Assembly: GCA_028285005.1 (NCBI GenBank)
Contig: JANQQP010000002.1
Coordinates: 1-49,159, forward strand
From: Dehalococcoidia bacterium
Lineage (GTDB): Bacteria; Chloroflexota; Dehalococcoidia; Lucifugimonadales; Lucifugimonadaceae
Reading direction: 5' to 3'
DNA: 49,159 bases
Shown piece by piece: positions 33,901 through 41,650 of the stretch; the stretch's first letter is position 1; each line of letters opens with the position of its first letter. Under the pieces are notes generated by a model, which was not told the DNA's origin, made no database searches, and saw only the letters and a program-made list of their open reading frames with translations. The translations under genes were made by a program, and so were the position numbers.

Positions 33901-34431
33901 CTACTGGCTCAGCGCGGTCGCAAGGTCGTCGCAGACGGCCACTTCCAGCTCGCACAACACCAGCAGGTTGCCAATAACGCCGTAGCCACCGTACTGCGTC
34001 GTCTGCTTCATGTACGGTCCGGCGCCGCCGTCGCTTACGCCACGCGTCCTCTTCACCACTTCTTCGGCTGGCTCTGTGCCTAACCGTTTCGCCTCGTCGT
34101 GTGACGAATAGACCCGCACCTCCAGGTTCTTCTGCTGGAAGAAGCCGAACCATACTTCGCTGGCACCTTCGAGAGACTCGGCCGGCAGCTCCCTGGACTT
34201 CTTCCACCCGGCGTTGACCACGTCATCGACCGTGTAAGTACGGTCGGCGTTCGCGAAGACCGATGTCTCGAAACCGAAGTCGTTCTCGCCGGCGTCTGCA
34301 GCACGCTCACCGGGTGAGTCGGACCCGCAGGCGACGGCGAGCGCCACAAGTGCGGCGATGAGGAGCACCGGCGCTCCCCGCCACAGGCGGCTGAAGCCTT
34401 GCAGAGTGTGAGCGGAGGTCGAAGTGTTCAT
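33901..34431 (-). CDS. Lipoprotein, paralogue of the one at 38570-39118
   Basis: 176 residues from the ATG at 34429-34431 (a GTG directly before it is equally possible). The signal peptide ends in LAVAC, so it is lipid-anchored. The mature part carries VDDVVNAGWKKSRELPAESLEGASEVWFGFF, EVRVYSSHDEAKRLGTEPAEEVV and a C-terminal GVIGNLLVLCELEVAVCDDL block. The same order of blocks occurs in the lipoprotein at 38570. I recognise no named family. The two C-terminal Cys may form a disulfide outside the cell. Located between the LuxR-type regulator and a SRPBCC gene. Confidence 0.75.
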   Translation of the reverse strand: MNTSTSAHTLQGFSRLWRGAPVLLIAALVALAVACGSDSPGERAADAGENDFGFETSVFANADRTYTVDDVVNAGWKKSRELPAESLEGASEVWFGFFQQKNLEVRVYSSHDEAKRLGTEPAEEVVKRTRGVSDGGAGPYMKQTTQYGGYGVIGNLLVLCELEVAVCDDLATALSQ

Positions 34432-34501
34432 CACGGGTCGGAGATCCGGTACTGATGCGGTGCCGGGATTCTACAGCAGCGACGCTCACGGCCCGCTCAA
34501 C

Positions 34502-35062
34502 TCACTCCGCGACTCCCAGTAACTCAGCCAGCCGTTGCTGCCTGTAGCGGAAAATGCGCACCAGGTCTCGACGCACGAACAGGCCGTGAATCAGCCGGCC
34601 ACCCGGGACTCGATACGTCACCTCGTCTTGCACCAGCGTGGTGTGGTCATCGAGCGATTCGAACCGGTGCGTGTGCCGCCAACTCCTGTAAGGCCCGTGT
34701 ACCTGGACGTCTGTGAACTCGTGTCCCGGTCGCCAGTCCTCGATCTGGCTCTGCCACTTTACCGGGAGCGCGTGCAGCTTGAGCGAGTAATCGATCAGCG
34801 TGCTTTCGCCCATCTCGACCGGCATCAGCGTCAGGATTCGGAACTTGAGCCACGGCGGCGTTATCGCATCGAGGTTTGCAGCATCCGCGAAGAAATCGAA
34901 CGCCGTCGAACGCGGCTGCTTGACCACCGTGCTCGCCGTCAGCCTGTATGAGCCGTCGTCAAGCCGCTCTATCTGCGGACCGGTAGGAGCAAAGGCGCTT
35001 GTGTCCGCGCCGTTGGCGAAACGCTCTGCTGAAGTCGTCAATGCCTGTCTCCGATCATTCAT
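34502..35062 (-). CDS. SRPBCC-superfamily (START/Bet v1-like) protein
   Basis: 186 residues. Typical pattern: STVVKQPRSTAFDFFADAANLDAITPPWLKFRILT, then IDYSLKLHALPVKWQSQIEDWRPGHEFTDVQVHGPYRSWRHTHRFE, ending GRLIHGLFVRRDLVRIFRYRQQRL. This matches the COG4276-like subgroup of ligand-binding SRPBCC proteins, often found near photolyase or cell-division genes. The N-terminal 30 residues are an unusual Ala-rich head. ATG at 35060-35062 with a weak ggtg. Divergent from folE. Confidence 0.85.
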   Translation of the reverse strand: MNDRRQALTTSAERFANGADTSAFAPTGPQIERLDDGSYRLTASTVVKQPRSTAFDFFADAANLDAITPPWLKFRILTLMPVEMGESTLIDYSLKLHALPVKWQSQIEDWRPGHEFTDVQVHGPYRSWRHTHRFESLDDHTTLVQDEVTYRVPGGRLIHGLFVRRDLVRIFRYRQQRLAELLGVAE

Positions 35063-35108
35063 AGATCACCGTCATAGTCGCTATACGTACTGTTTGAAAA
35101 AGTCACCA

Positions 35109-35135
35109 TTGACAGCTCTTGTTGACTATTATAAT
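35109..35135 (+). promoter_or_regulatory. Sigma-70 type promoter upstream of folE leader
   Basis: Perfect TTGACA (35109-35114) and perfect TATAAT (35130-35135) separated by 15 bases, which is shorter than the optimal 17. It points toward folE; a transcript from here would carry a leader of about 268 bases. The AT-rich block stands out from its GC-rich surroundings. Confidence 0.6.
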
Positions 35136-35139
35136 CTAC

Positions 35140-35409
35140 ATTACGGTCGGATTGTAGGCCACTATCAACACTTCACTCCACTCATTTGACTGGTCAGCTC
35201 CTCCTCGCCGCCCACGCACGGCAAGCCTCATAAGGCATTGACCTCACGGAGCGGCGGCCCGTGCACGGTTCCGGGTTAAAGAAAGGCCGCCTGATTCAGT
35301 CGAATCAAAGGTTCCTGCCCGTCTCGCATAGCCGGGGTGGGCAGGGCCCAGCGCCTGATACCGACCGGCAACAACGATCTACGCAAAGTCGTCCAGGAAA
35401 GGAATAAGG
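35140..35409 (+). ncRNA. Hairpin-rich leader upstream of folE, possible cis-regulatory RNA
   Basis: Three stems line up in order: 35253-35259 with 35285-35291 (ggcggcc/ggccgcc, 7 bp), 35292-35297 with 35302-35307 (tgattc/gaatca, 6 bp, 4-base loop), and 35314-35320 with 35339-35345 (cctgccc/gggcagg, 7 bp, extendable by G-U pairs). Bases 35331-35335 in the last loop can pair with 35365-35369 (gccgg/ccggc), a possible pseudoknot. No open reading frame of note. It is too long for a plain leader. I could not match it to THF, TPP or SAM riboswitch consensus by eye. Confidence 0.4.
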
Positions 35410-36036
35410 ATGGTGTCCCTGGAGCCATTCAAAGCGGAGCCGCAACCGGCTCTCCACGACCTTGAGCTAGCCGAGCCGAGGCAACTCGTCGAAACCGCAG
35501 TGAAGTCCATCCTCACCGCCGTCGGCGAAGACCCTGCGCGGGACGGCCTGTTAGACACGCCGAAACGCGTCGCCAAGATGTACGACGAGTTGCTCTCGGG
35601 CTACAGTGCAGATCCTGTCGAGCTGTTAAACGGCGCGCTGTTCGAAGCCGACTACGACGAGATGATCGTCGTGAACGACATCGAATTCCACAGCCTCTGT
35701 GAACACCACATGCTGCCGTTCCACGGCAGCGCCAGCGTCGGTTACATTCCCGGCCAGAAGATTGTCGGGCTCTCAAAGATCCCGCGCATCGTAGACATGT
35801 ATGCACGTCGCTTGCAGGTCCAGGAGCGTATGACCAAGCAGATCGCCGAAACGATCGCCTCGCTCGTGCAGCCGCGGGGCGTCGCAGTGGTTGTTCGGGG
35901 ACAGCATATGTGCTCCGCGATGCGAGGAGTCCGCAAGCAGAACTCTGAGATGCTTACCAGCGCTATGCTCGGCGAGTTCAGAGTCAACGCCGCCACGCGG
36001 GAAGAATTCTTAGCGCACGTGCGGCAAGGTCAGTAG
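35410..36036 (+). CDS. folE: GTP cyclohydrolase I
   Basis: 208 residues. Zinc and catalytic residues are complete: Cys97, His99 and His100 in [13 protein letters not shown], and Cys168 in [17 protein letters not shown]. Also present are the substrate-binding segments [14 protein letters not shown] and [23 protein letters not shown]. It converts GTP to 7,8-dihydroneopterin triphosphate, the first step of folate and related pterin synthesis. ATG with aagga 6 bases upstream. It sits behind a promoter and structured leader. It is divergent from the SRPBCC gene and followed by a lipoprotein gene after 31 bases. Confidence 0.97.
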   Translation: MVSLEPFKAEPQPALHDLELAEPRQLVETAVKSILTAVGEDPARDGLLDTPKRVAKMYDELLSGYSADPVELLNGALFEADYDEMIVVNDIEFHSLCEHHMLPFHGSASVGYIPGQKIVGLSKIPRIVDMYARRLQVQERMTKQIAETIASLVQPRGVAVVVRGQHMCSAMRGVRKQNSEMLTSAMLGEFRVNAATREEFLAHVRQGQ

Positions 36037-36067
36037 TTCGGTCCGCTGGAAAGAGAAGTCGCAAGGA

Positions 36068-36811
36068 ATGAGAATCGGCCGGCCGGCAAAACTCACGCTG
36101 CTGACTCTCGCGGTTGCGGTGTTTGCTGTCGCCTGCACAACGGGCGCAGACTCGCAATCGACCGCCACACCGATCCGCAGTGCCAGCGTTGAGCTTGAAC
36201 GCTCCGCCGGCGTGTTCCCGATCTCCGACGACACTCTGCTCTGGGTCACTGGCGAAAGCGAAGTGCTCATCCAGGCGCAGGACATTGCGCAGGCGCATCC
36301 GTTCATTTTGCGCGGACAAGACGTGGCGTTTACTGATGCGAACGCAACTGGACCAGGAGTTGTAGTCGGCGATGACGAATCGGTGGTCGCCATTCCTGTC
36401 GAAACAGCCGCCGGTCGACGAGGCGTCGCGCTGGTTCGCAACGATGGCTACGAGATGGCGCTTCACATGTATGGCGACTCTTCCGTGTCCATCGGCTCGA
36501 TCAAGTTCATGCCTGAGGTTGGCCTGACGCTCATGAGCCTCAGCGGTGAGGAGGGCAGCCGCCTCATCGCCTTCAACAACTACGGCATGAAGCAGTTCGA
36601 CTTGCCCGTCACGGCCGCCACAGGCACCCTCCGATATTCTCCAGACGAGCTCGGCTACATGGTGATCGACCGCAGACCCGCCACTGAAGAGCTTGAGCTG
36701 GTCCCGCTCGCAGAACCCGGCGAATCAACCCTCTTCCGCCCCAGCAACTCATCCGAAGAAGAGGATGATCTCTACCGATCACTATCGGCAGCAGTGGCGA
36801 GTTGGCGGTAG
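36068..36811 (+). CDS. Lipoprotein, unknown function
   Basis: 247 residues. Signal peptide MRIGRPAKLTLLTLAVAVFAVAC with lipobox VAVAC. The mature protein is made of short alternating strands (TLLWVTGESEVLIQAQD, VAFTDANATGPGVVVGDDESVVAIPVE, RGVALVRNDGYEMALHMYGDS, EVGLTLMSLSGEEGSRLIAFNNYG), suggesting a partial beta-propeller or beta-sandwich, with an acidic Ser/Glu-rich tail. I recognise no family. Probably co-transcribed with folE (31-base gap). The ribosome site aagga abuts the ATG, which is unusually tight. Confidence 0.75.
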   Translation: MRIGRPAKLTLLTLAVAVFAVACTTGADSQSTATPIRSASVELERSAGVFPISDDTLLWVTGESEVLIQAQDIAQAHPFILRGQDVAFTDANATGPGVVVGDDESVVAIPVETAAGRRGVALVRNDGYEMALHMYGDSSVSIGSIKFMPEVGLTLMSLSGEEGSRLIAFNNYGMKQFDLPVTAATGTLRYSPDELGYMVIDRRPATEELELVPLAEPGESTLFRPSNSSEEEDDLYRSLSAAVASWR

Positions 36812-36821
36812 AGGATTTTCT

Positions 36822-36935
36822 CTCTCCCTCGCAGGGAGGGAGCTAGAGGGTGGGTTGTCGCGCAGGTAAGTGGCTGCCAGTCAGAGGGACGACCCTCACC
36901 CTAACCCTCTCCCAAGCTGGGAGAGGGGATTGGCT
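36822..36935. repeat. Repeat A copy 2
   Basis: Contains agggagggagctagagggtgggttg and the phrase gaccctcaccctaaccctct. The 10-bp hairpin 36905-36914 with 36918-36927 (loop agc) is identical to that in copy 1. It begins 11 bases after the lipoprotein stop. Confidence 0.85.
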
Positions 36936-36989
36936 GCCACCGTTCGACAGGCTCGGATGGCACCACTAGCTGTTACGACCGCCGCCATC

Positions 36990-37068
36990 TGTCATTCTGA
37001 ACTCGATTCAGAATCTCTCGTTCGACCAGAGATCAACGGTCAGATCCCTCCACTATGGTCGGGATGAC
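36990..37068. repeat. Repeat B copy 2
   Basis: Same start (tgtcattctgaa) and end (ggtcgggatgac) as copy 1, and the same length of 79 bases. The first hairpin arms are ttctgaa/ttcagaa with a ctcga loop. Confidence 0.85.
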
Positions 37069-37089
37069 ATGTCGATGGGTCTTGATGAC

Positions 37090-37133
37090 GCACCCCCTCT
37101 CCCTCGATGGGAGAGGGACTAAGGGAGAGGGTG
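37090..37133. repeat. Repeat A copy 3, short variant
   Basis: Hairpin 37095-37103 with 37109-37117 (ccctctccc/gggagaggg, loop tcgat) followed by actaagggagagggtgatg, a variant of the agttagagggtgggt part of repeat A. The whole gap 36812-37248 is thus filled by repeats; no gene is seen in it. Confidence 0.7.
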
Positions 37134-37248
37134 ATGTCGGCCAGAGGCCGACCACCTACCAAAACATCCTCGGACCTTCGCCACCCCTGCATCGCCAACC
37201 GCAAACGGCTAATCTAACTAAGTACACCAGCACAAAAGGGACGCCAAA

Positions 37249-37884
37249 ATGTTCAGCCTGCGACGCCCACCCGCGGGAGTTCCCGCGCCAGAAGACACTC
37301 TGCCCGGCCGCGACACACCGCTGCCGACCTCTTCGACTCACTATGTGAACGGCAACCCCATCAAGCCGCCGTTTCCGGACAACATGGAAACTATCATCCT
37401 GGGCATGGGTTGTTTTTGGGGCGCCGAGCGACTCTTCTGGCAGCTTGACGGTGTCTACACGACCGCAGCTGGATACTCGGGCGGCACCACGCCGAACCCC
37501 ACATACGAAGAGACCTGCACCTCGATGACCGGCCATACCGAAGCCGTGCTCGTCGTCTACGACCCGGAAAAGGTCGAGCTTGAGACTATCTTCAAGGTGT
37601 TCTGGGAGAACCACGACCCGACCCAGTACATGGGGCAGGGCAATGACCGCGGCAGCCAGTACCGCACCGCCATCTACACAACCTCAGACGAGCAGCTCGA
37701 GGCGGCTGAGAAGAGCAGGGACGCCTACCAGGCGAAGCTCACCGAGAAGAGTTTCGAGGAGATCACGACTGAGATCAAACCCGCCGGTGATTTCTACTAC
37801 GCTGAGGAGTACCACCAGCAGTACCTTGCCAAGAACCCCTGGGGCTACTGCAACCACGGCTTTTGCCAGGTGGAGTACGACTAG
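37249..37884 (+). CDS. msrA: Peptide methionine-S-sulfoxide reductase A
   Basis: 211 residues. Catalytic Cys55 in [35 protein letters not shown] and [22 protein letters not shown] are diagnostic. Resolving cysteines Cys201 and Cys206 are in the C-terminal GYCNHGFC. It reduces methionine-S-sulfoxide using thioredoxin. The N-terminal 45 residues precede the catalytic domain and are unlike a signal peptide. ATG with aggga about 8 bases upstream. It is flanked by repeats upstream and by a convergent membrane-protein gene 30 bases downstream; a 6-bp inverted repeat (37892-37897 with 37906-37911) lies between. Confidence 0.97.
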   Translation: MFSLRRPPAGVPAPEDTLPGRDTPLPTSSTHYVNGNPIKPPFPDNMETIILGMGCFWGAERLFWQLDGVYTTAAGYSGGTTPNPTYEETCTSMTGHTEAVLVVYDPEKVELETIFKVFWENHDPTQYMGQGNDRGSQYRTAIYTTSDEQLEAAEKSRDAYQAKLTEKSFEEITTEIKPAGDFYYAEEYHQQYLAKNPWGYCNHGFCQVEYD

Positions 37885-37914
37885 GCGAACCCTACAGATG
37901 GAAGCCTGTAGATG

Positions 37915-38559
37915 CTACCTTGGTCGTCTAGGCCGTGCTGCCTTAAGGAATTCCTCGGAGGCGTAGTACTCCCGCGAGCGGATAGTCTTCCCGCCAGCCG
38001 TGATTTCGAAACGTACAGGCCTATTCGTTTTAAGCATTCTGGCCAGCAAGTACTGTTCTGATCCACCCGAGAACAGTTCCTCGTCATTCGACGCGATTGC
38101 CAGTGTGTAGGTATGAGTCTGCCGCGGCTGGTCATTCGATGAGTACATGTCATTCGTGTTTACAACCGTCTCGTTTGTCCTGACCACGGCGGGGTCTGTT
38201 GGATCGTAGTTGTAGTCGATCGCCACTGCGTAGTTCGGATCGATGGTCATTCTCAGACCTTGAAACACCAAAGGGTGCGGCGCTCGTACCTTCATTAGTA
38301 AGTCGATCGAGAGAACGATGCCCGTGGCCGAACTGCCTTCGACCATAGGTCTATGCCTGACTCCATTGATCTGGATATTTGCGGGCCAAGACCCAAAAGC
38401 CTTGAAGAACAACATGCTCACTACTCGGCTGAGACTCAGGCCGTCCTGAGTTAGCCATGAACGAACCTCGTTGCCCAAGAAAAGCAAACTTCCTAGCACT
38501 GCCAGCGCAAATTGCGCCCAATTCGCGATCTGACTAGAAACATGCGGTTCGGTTCCCAT
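37915..38559 (-). CDS. Hypothetical protein with one membrane segment
   Basis: 214 residues from the ATG at 38557-38559, which has a perfect aggagg 6 bases upstream. One hydrophobic segment at about 11-30 (WAQFALAVLGSLLFLGNEV) then a soluble domain of alternating strands (INGVRHRPMVEGSSATGIVLSIDLLMKVRAPHPLVFQGLRMTID, HTYTLAIASNDEELFSGGSEQYLLARML, RFEITAGGKTIRSREYYASEEFL), probably a beta-sandwich. No family recognised. The ribosome site overlaps the stop of the upstream lipoprotein gene, so the two are an operon. GC is a little lower than its neighbours (two sampled rows 53-55%). Confidence 0.7.
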   Translation of the reverse strand: MGTEPHVSSQIANWAQFALAVLGSLLFLGNEVRSWLTQDGLSLSRVVSMLFFKAFGSWPANIQINGVRHRPMVEGSSATGIVLSIDLLMKVRAPHPLVFQGLRMTIDPNYAVAIDYNYDPTDPAVVRTNETVVNTNDMYSSNDQPRQTHTYTLAIASNDEELFSGGSEQYLLARMLKTNRPVRFEITAGGKTIRSREYYASEEFLKAARPRRPR

Positions 38560-38569
38560 ATCTAACCTC

Positions 38570-39118
38570 CTACTCCCCAACAACTGCCTTCACAAGCTGG
38601 TCGCAGCGCTCGAGTGACTGCTCGCTGTCCCTGCCCTGGCATAACAGGATCACGTTGCCGTAGATCATGTAATCGGCATACTTGACGGCGAGGCTTCCTC
38701 CCCCACCGGTGATCGTGAACCCTGAAGTGCGGCGGTCGCTCACTCCAACCTTCCACGTCGATGCCGCCTCGGTGACCGCAGCGTCAGGTCCGGTTACCTC
38801 TTCTGCGAGCGCCGTCCCGTCAGACACCGCAGCCTCATGGGAAGGGTAGAAGCGGAGTTCGAAGTCGAGCGATTCGCCGCCCGGCGGAGTCCAGAAGCCG
38901 TAGAAGGCCGAATCTGCGCCCGGCAGCTCGGTGACGTCGTACTCCTTCGACCTCTTGAGCCCGACATCGGTGAACTGGTCGACGTTGAGGACAGCATCGC
39001 TGGCAACAACCTGCGCGAGTTCAGACCCTTCATCACCAGAGCCACCACAGGCGACCACAGCAAAAAGCGCAACAGACAGAATCGCTGCACTGAAACGCCG
39101 GAAAGAGAAGCTGTTCAA
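38570..39118 (-). CDS. Lipoprotein, paralogue of the one at 33901-34431
   Basis: 182 residues from TTG at 39116-39118, which has aggtg 4-5 bases upstream and gives a proper signal peptide (basic FRRFS head, hydrophobic core, lipobox FAVVAC). A longer frame upstream lacks signal-peptide character and crosses a terminator. Shared blocks with its paralogue: VDQFTDVGLKRSKEYDVTELPGADSAFYGFW, ELRFYPSHEAAVSDGTALAEEV, and YMIYGNVILLCQGRDSEQSLERCDQL. Two C-terminal Cys are conserved. No named family recognised. First gene of a pair with the membrane protein at 37915. Confidence 0.75.
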   Translation of the reverse strand: MNSFSFRRFSAAILSVALFAVVACGGSGDEGSELAQVVASDAVLNVDQFTDVGLKRSKEYDVTELPGADSAFYGFWTPPGGESLDFELRFYPSHEAAVSDGTALAEEVTGPDAAVTEAASTWKVGVSDRRTSGFTITGGGGSLAVKYADYMIYGNVILLCQGRDSEQSLERCDQLVKAVVGE

Positions 39119-39213
39119 TCGACACCTCACAAGAGAGACCGGACCGTTAACGAACGGACATCTAGCGGAACATTCGACCACATCACCGGCCTCACCACAA
39201 ATCCGGACAACGC

Positions 39214-39245
39214 GAAGCCCCTCCGGCTCAAACCGGAGGGGCTTC
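39214..39245. terminator. Strong hairpin terminator
   Basis: Perfect 13-bp stem (39214-39226 with 39233-39245) with a 6-base loop. It lies 36 bases after the stop of the minus-strand gene at 39281-40018 and before the lipoprotein gene. No long T-run follows on either strand. Confidence 0.7.
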
Positions 39246-39280
39246 ATCAACTTCGACTGTCCGACTATCTGGGCGGGCCG

Positions 39281-40018
39281 CTAGGTTCCCTGTGGAGCGC
39301 CACCACCGACAGCAACCCGTCCTTCGATGTCAGCGATCGCCTGCTCCCTCGCCCTGCGTCCCAGCTGGATGCCGCCGACGAAGGTGAACGCACCTGCGAC
39401 TGCGAACATGAAGCCGAGTCCGGCGAAGATGCTCCAGGACATGAAGTGCGCCATGCCCGAAAGCAAGTCAGAGTTTACGCCGTTGATCAGCTGCGCCTGC
39501 AGGCTCAGAGCCAGCGGGCTCCAGGCCTGGGACCGCACCGGGCCCTCAAGCGGGTGCAGACGGTCAAGGTCCGAGTAGTACCTGCCGTCAACGTCCACCT
39601 CGTACTCGCCCGCTTCGTAGAGCACACCTTGGTACTCCACATCCTCATCCAGCACAACGGTCTGCGTGCCGTGCAGGGTGTGGTAGCCAATGATCGCGTA
39701 CTGGACCATCAGCTCGTCAGGCGTGTTCACAAGCGGGTCGCCAGGGTCCAGGTTCGAGCGGTTGAGCGGGAAGTCCCAGTCATCCTCGATGAGCGACAGG
39801 ATAAGGTCGCCACCTTCCGCCGTTCCGCGGTCGGTGAAGTTCCCATCCGCGTCGTACGTCATCATCCGGTTCTGAGCCGCGTACACCGCGTCGAGCGACT
39901 CCAGTCCGTCGGCCGCTTTGAAGTAGAGGTAACCACCAAGCGCAATGCCGATGACGCCTCCAACTAACAACACCAGACCCGCAACAGACACAAAATTCAG
40001 ATCTCTTACCCGTGCCAT
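39281..40018 (-). CDS. Two-helix membrane protein, unknown function
   Basis: 245 residues. Membrane helices at about 10-33 and 193-218 bracket an extracytoplasmic domain rich in Asp and Tyr (DGNFTDRGTAEGGDLILSLIEDDWDFPLNRSNL, YQGVLYEAGEYEVDVDGRYYSDLDRL). The C-terminus is basic then Gly-rich and cytoplasmic. No family recognised. ATG at 40016-40018 with a purine-rich ggggg tract about 6 bases upstream. It is a monocistronic unit closed by a strong hairpin. Confidence 0.72.
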   Translation of the reverse strand: MARVRDLNFVSVAGLVLLVGGVIGIALGGYLYFKAADGLESLDAVYAAQNRMMTYDADGNFTDRGTAEGGDLILSLIEDDWDFPLNRSNLDPGDPLVNTPDELMVQYAIIGYHTLHGTQTVVLDEDVEYQGVLYEAGEYEVDVDGRYYSDLDRLHPLEGPVRSQAWSPLALSLQAQLINGVNSDLLSGMAHFMSWSIFAGLGFMFAVAGAFTFVGGIQLGRRAREQAIADIEGRVAVGGGAPQGT

Positions 40019-40220
40019 GGCGTTCCCCCTTCTTATCCGCCGCCCGCCGTGAATCTTGCCCCCGGGCAGTTACCGGATGCGGAGCCGTTAGCTCCTCGGA
40101 TCCCGGCCAGCGTCGCCCTTTCTTATGACGGCTTATTCACCGTTCGATGGCCGTCACCGGCCAGTCTATGGAGGGCCATGTGAGGAATCCGCGTGGCGCG
40201 AATAATTGGCATGAGAGGGG

Positions 40221-40236
40221 TGTGAGATAAATCACA
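40221..40236. promoter_or_regulatory. CRP/FNR-type operator
   Basis: Exact palindrome TGTGA-gataaa-TCACA, the consensus for CRP-family regulators. It is followed directly by a TTGACT (-35-like, 40238-40243) with a poor -10 17 bases later, so a bound regulator could act on the luciferase-like gene starting at 40311. Confidence 0.55.
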
Positions 40237-40310
40237 ATTGACTGCTAGCGATCTGTTTTTCTTGCTGAGCGCGAGTATCATCCGGCACCGAGCGGCCTCA
40301 CCTGTCACAC

Positions 40311-41369
40311 ATGAAACTCTCTGTACTTGATCAATCGCCGGTCCTCTCGGGGGGAACCGCAGCCGAAGCGTTGCGCGCCACGGTCGAGCTCGCGAGGCTG
40401 GCAGACCGGCTTGGCCACAGCCGCTACTGGCTGGCCGAGCACCACAACACCACATCGCTCGCAGACGCCAGCCCTGAGATACTCATTCCCGTCGTCGCAG
40501 GCGCCACCGAGCGAATCCGCGTCGGTTCTGGAGGCGTCATGCTCAGCCACTACTCGCCGCTGAAGGTCGCAGAAACTTTCCGCATGTTGGCGACGTTATT
40601 TCCGGGCCGCATCGACATGGGACTCGGCCGAGCGCCTGGCAGTGACCGCATCACGGCCGCCGCACTGCAGACCGGCCCGGTCAGCTTTCCGATCGAGTCG
40701 TACCCTGACCAGGTTGTCGATCTTCTGCGTTTCCACACCGACTCAGTGCCAGAAGGGCATCGCTTCAGCAGCATCCACGCGACACCCGGCGGCACCGATT
40801 GCGCCGAACCTTGGCTGCTTGCGTCGTCATATGGCAGCGTCTCGTACGCGGCTTCGCTTGGCCTGCCGCTTTCGTTCGCCCACTTCATCGCAGAGTCGCT
40901 CCACAACCAGGTACCTATCTCAGAAGAAAATGCGGCTAGCCACTTCGGGCAGGGTCCGGAGTTGGTGCAGTGGTACAGAGACAACTTCCAGCCTTCGGAA
41001 TACCTGTCCGAGCCACTGGTGAGCGTGGGCGTTTCGGCTGTCTGCGCTGACACCGAAGAAGAGGCGCGGAAGCTGGGGTTCGCCAGGCGCTACACACGGC
41101 TTCGGCGAGACCAGGGGCGATCACTTGGCAGTGTGCCTTCTGAGGCAGAGCTCGCAGCTGTCGAACTGAACGAAGCTGAGCAGCAGCTAGTTGACTTCTA
41201 CGCCGAGCGAGCAATCGAGGGTGACCCGCAGCAGGTCAAGAACCGCCTCGAACAGCTAGCCGGGGCCTACGATACAGACGAGTTGATCGTCCTCACCATC
41301 ACACCCACCTACGAATCCCGCGCCCGCTCCTATGAACTACTAGCAGACGCGTTTGGATTGGCCGACTGA
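40311..41369 (+). CDS. Luciferase-like flavin-dependent mono-oxygenase (LLM class)
   Basis: 352 residues, a full-length single barrel of the 'luciferase family oxidoreductase group 1' kind. Diagnostic parts: KLSVLDQSPV at the N-terminus, RYWLAEHHNT, IRVGSGGVMLSHYSPLKVAETFRML, FPGRIDMGLGRAPGSD, and the C-terminal VKNRLEQLAGAYDTDELIVLT. It would use reduced flavin (FMNH2) and oxygen; substrate unknown. The ATG at 40311 has no clear ribosome site. A CRP/FNR-type palindrome lies 75 bases upstream. Followed by repeats A and B. Confidence 0.9.
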   Translation: MKLSVLDQSPVLSGGTAAEALRATVELARLADRLGHSRYWLAEHHNTTSLADASPEILIPVVAGATERIRVGSGGVMLSHYSPLKVAETFRMLATLFPGRIDMGLGRAPGSDRITAAALQTGPVSFPIESYPDQVVDLLRFHTDSVPEGHRFSSIHATPGGTDCAEPWLLASSYGSVSYAASLGLPLSFAHFIAESLHNQVPISEENAASHFGQGPELVQWYRDNFQPSEYLSEPLVSVGVSAVCADTEEEARKLGFARRYTRLRRDQGRSLGSVPSEAELAAVELNEAEQQLVDFYAERAIEGDPQQVKNRLEQLAGAYDTDELIVLTITPTYESRARSYELLADAFGLAD

Positions 41370-41379
41370 ATGGCCCATT

Positions 41380-41476
41380 CTCCCTCCCTGACAGGGAGGG
41401 AGTCAGAGGGTGGGTTGTCGCTGAGTTAGCAGGCTGCCAGTCAGCGGGACGACCCTCACCCTAACTGGGAGAGGGG
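41380..41476. repeat. Repeat A copy 4, with deletion
   Basis: Hairpin 41380-41389 with 41393-41402 (ctccctccct/agggagggag, loop gac), then agtcagagggtgggttg and gaccctcaccctaactgggagagggg. The left arm of the second hairpin is missing compared with copies 1 and 2. Confidence 0.85.
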
Positions 41477-41533
41477 ATGGAGCCACCCTTCGCCAGAGCG
41501 CCATCTTGAGCTTGTCGAAGTGTGGCGGTAGTC

Positions 41534-41629
41534 TGTCATTCTGAACTTGATTCAGAATCTCTCATTCGACCATGGATCAACGGTCAGATCCCTGAGACCC
41601 GCAAGCGGGTACCCCTCGGTCGGGATGAC
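41534..41629. repeat. Repeat B copy 3
   Basis: As copy 1 but 17 bases longer: between gatccct and ggtcgggatgac it carries an extra small hairpin (acccgc/gcgggt, 2-base loop). Confidence 0.85.
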
Positions 41630-41650
41630 AAACAAAAATCCCGCCTCTCT

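Noticed and set aside
35310..35400. TPP or SAM riboswitch before folE (cctgataccgaccggcaac looks partly similar)
   Set aside because: The required CUGAGA or GGUGCCAA-type partner elements are missing; kept only as an unnamed structured leader.
36822..37133. CRISPR-like array
   Set aside because: The repeats are few, irregularly spaced, of two different kinds and without uniform spacers; no cas genes.
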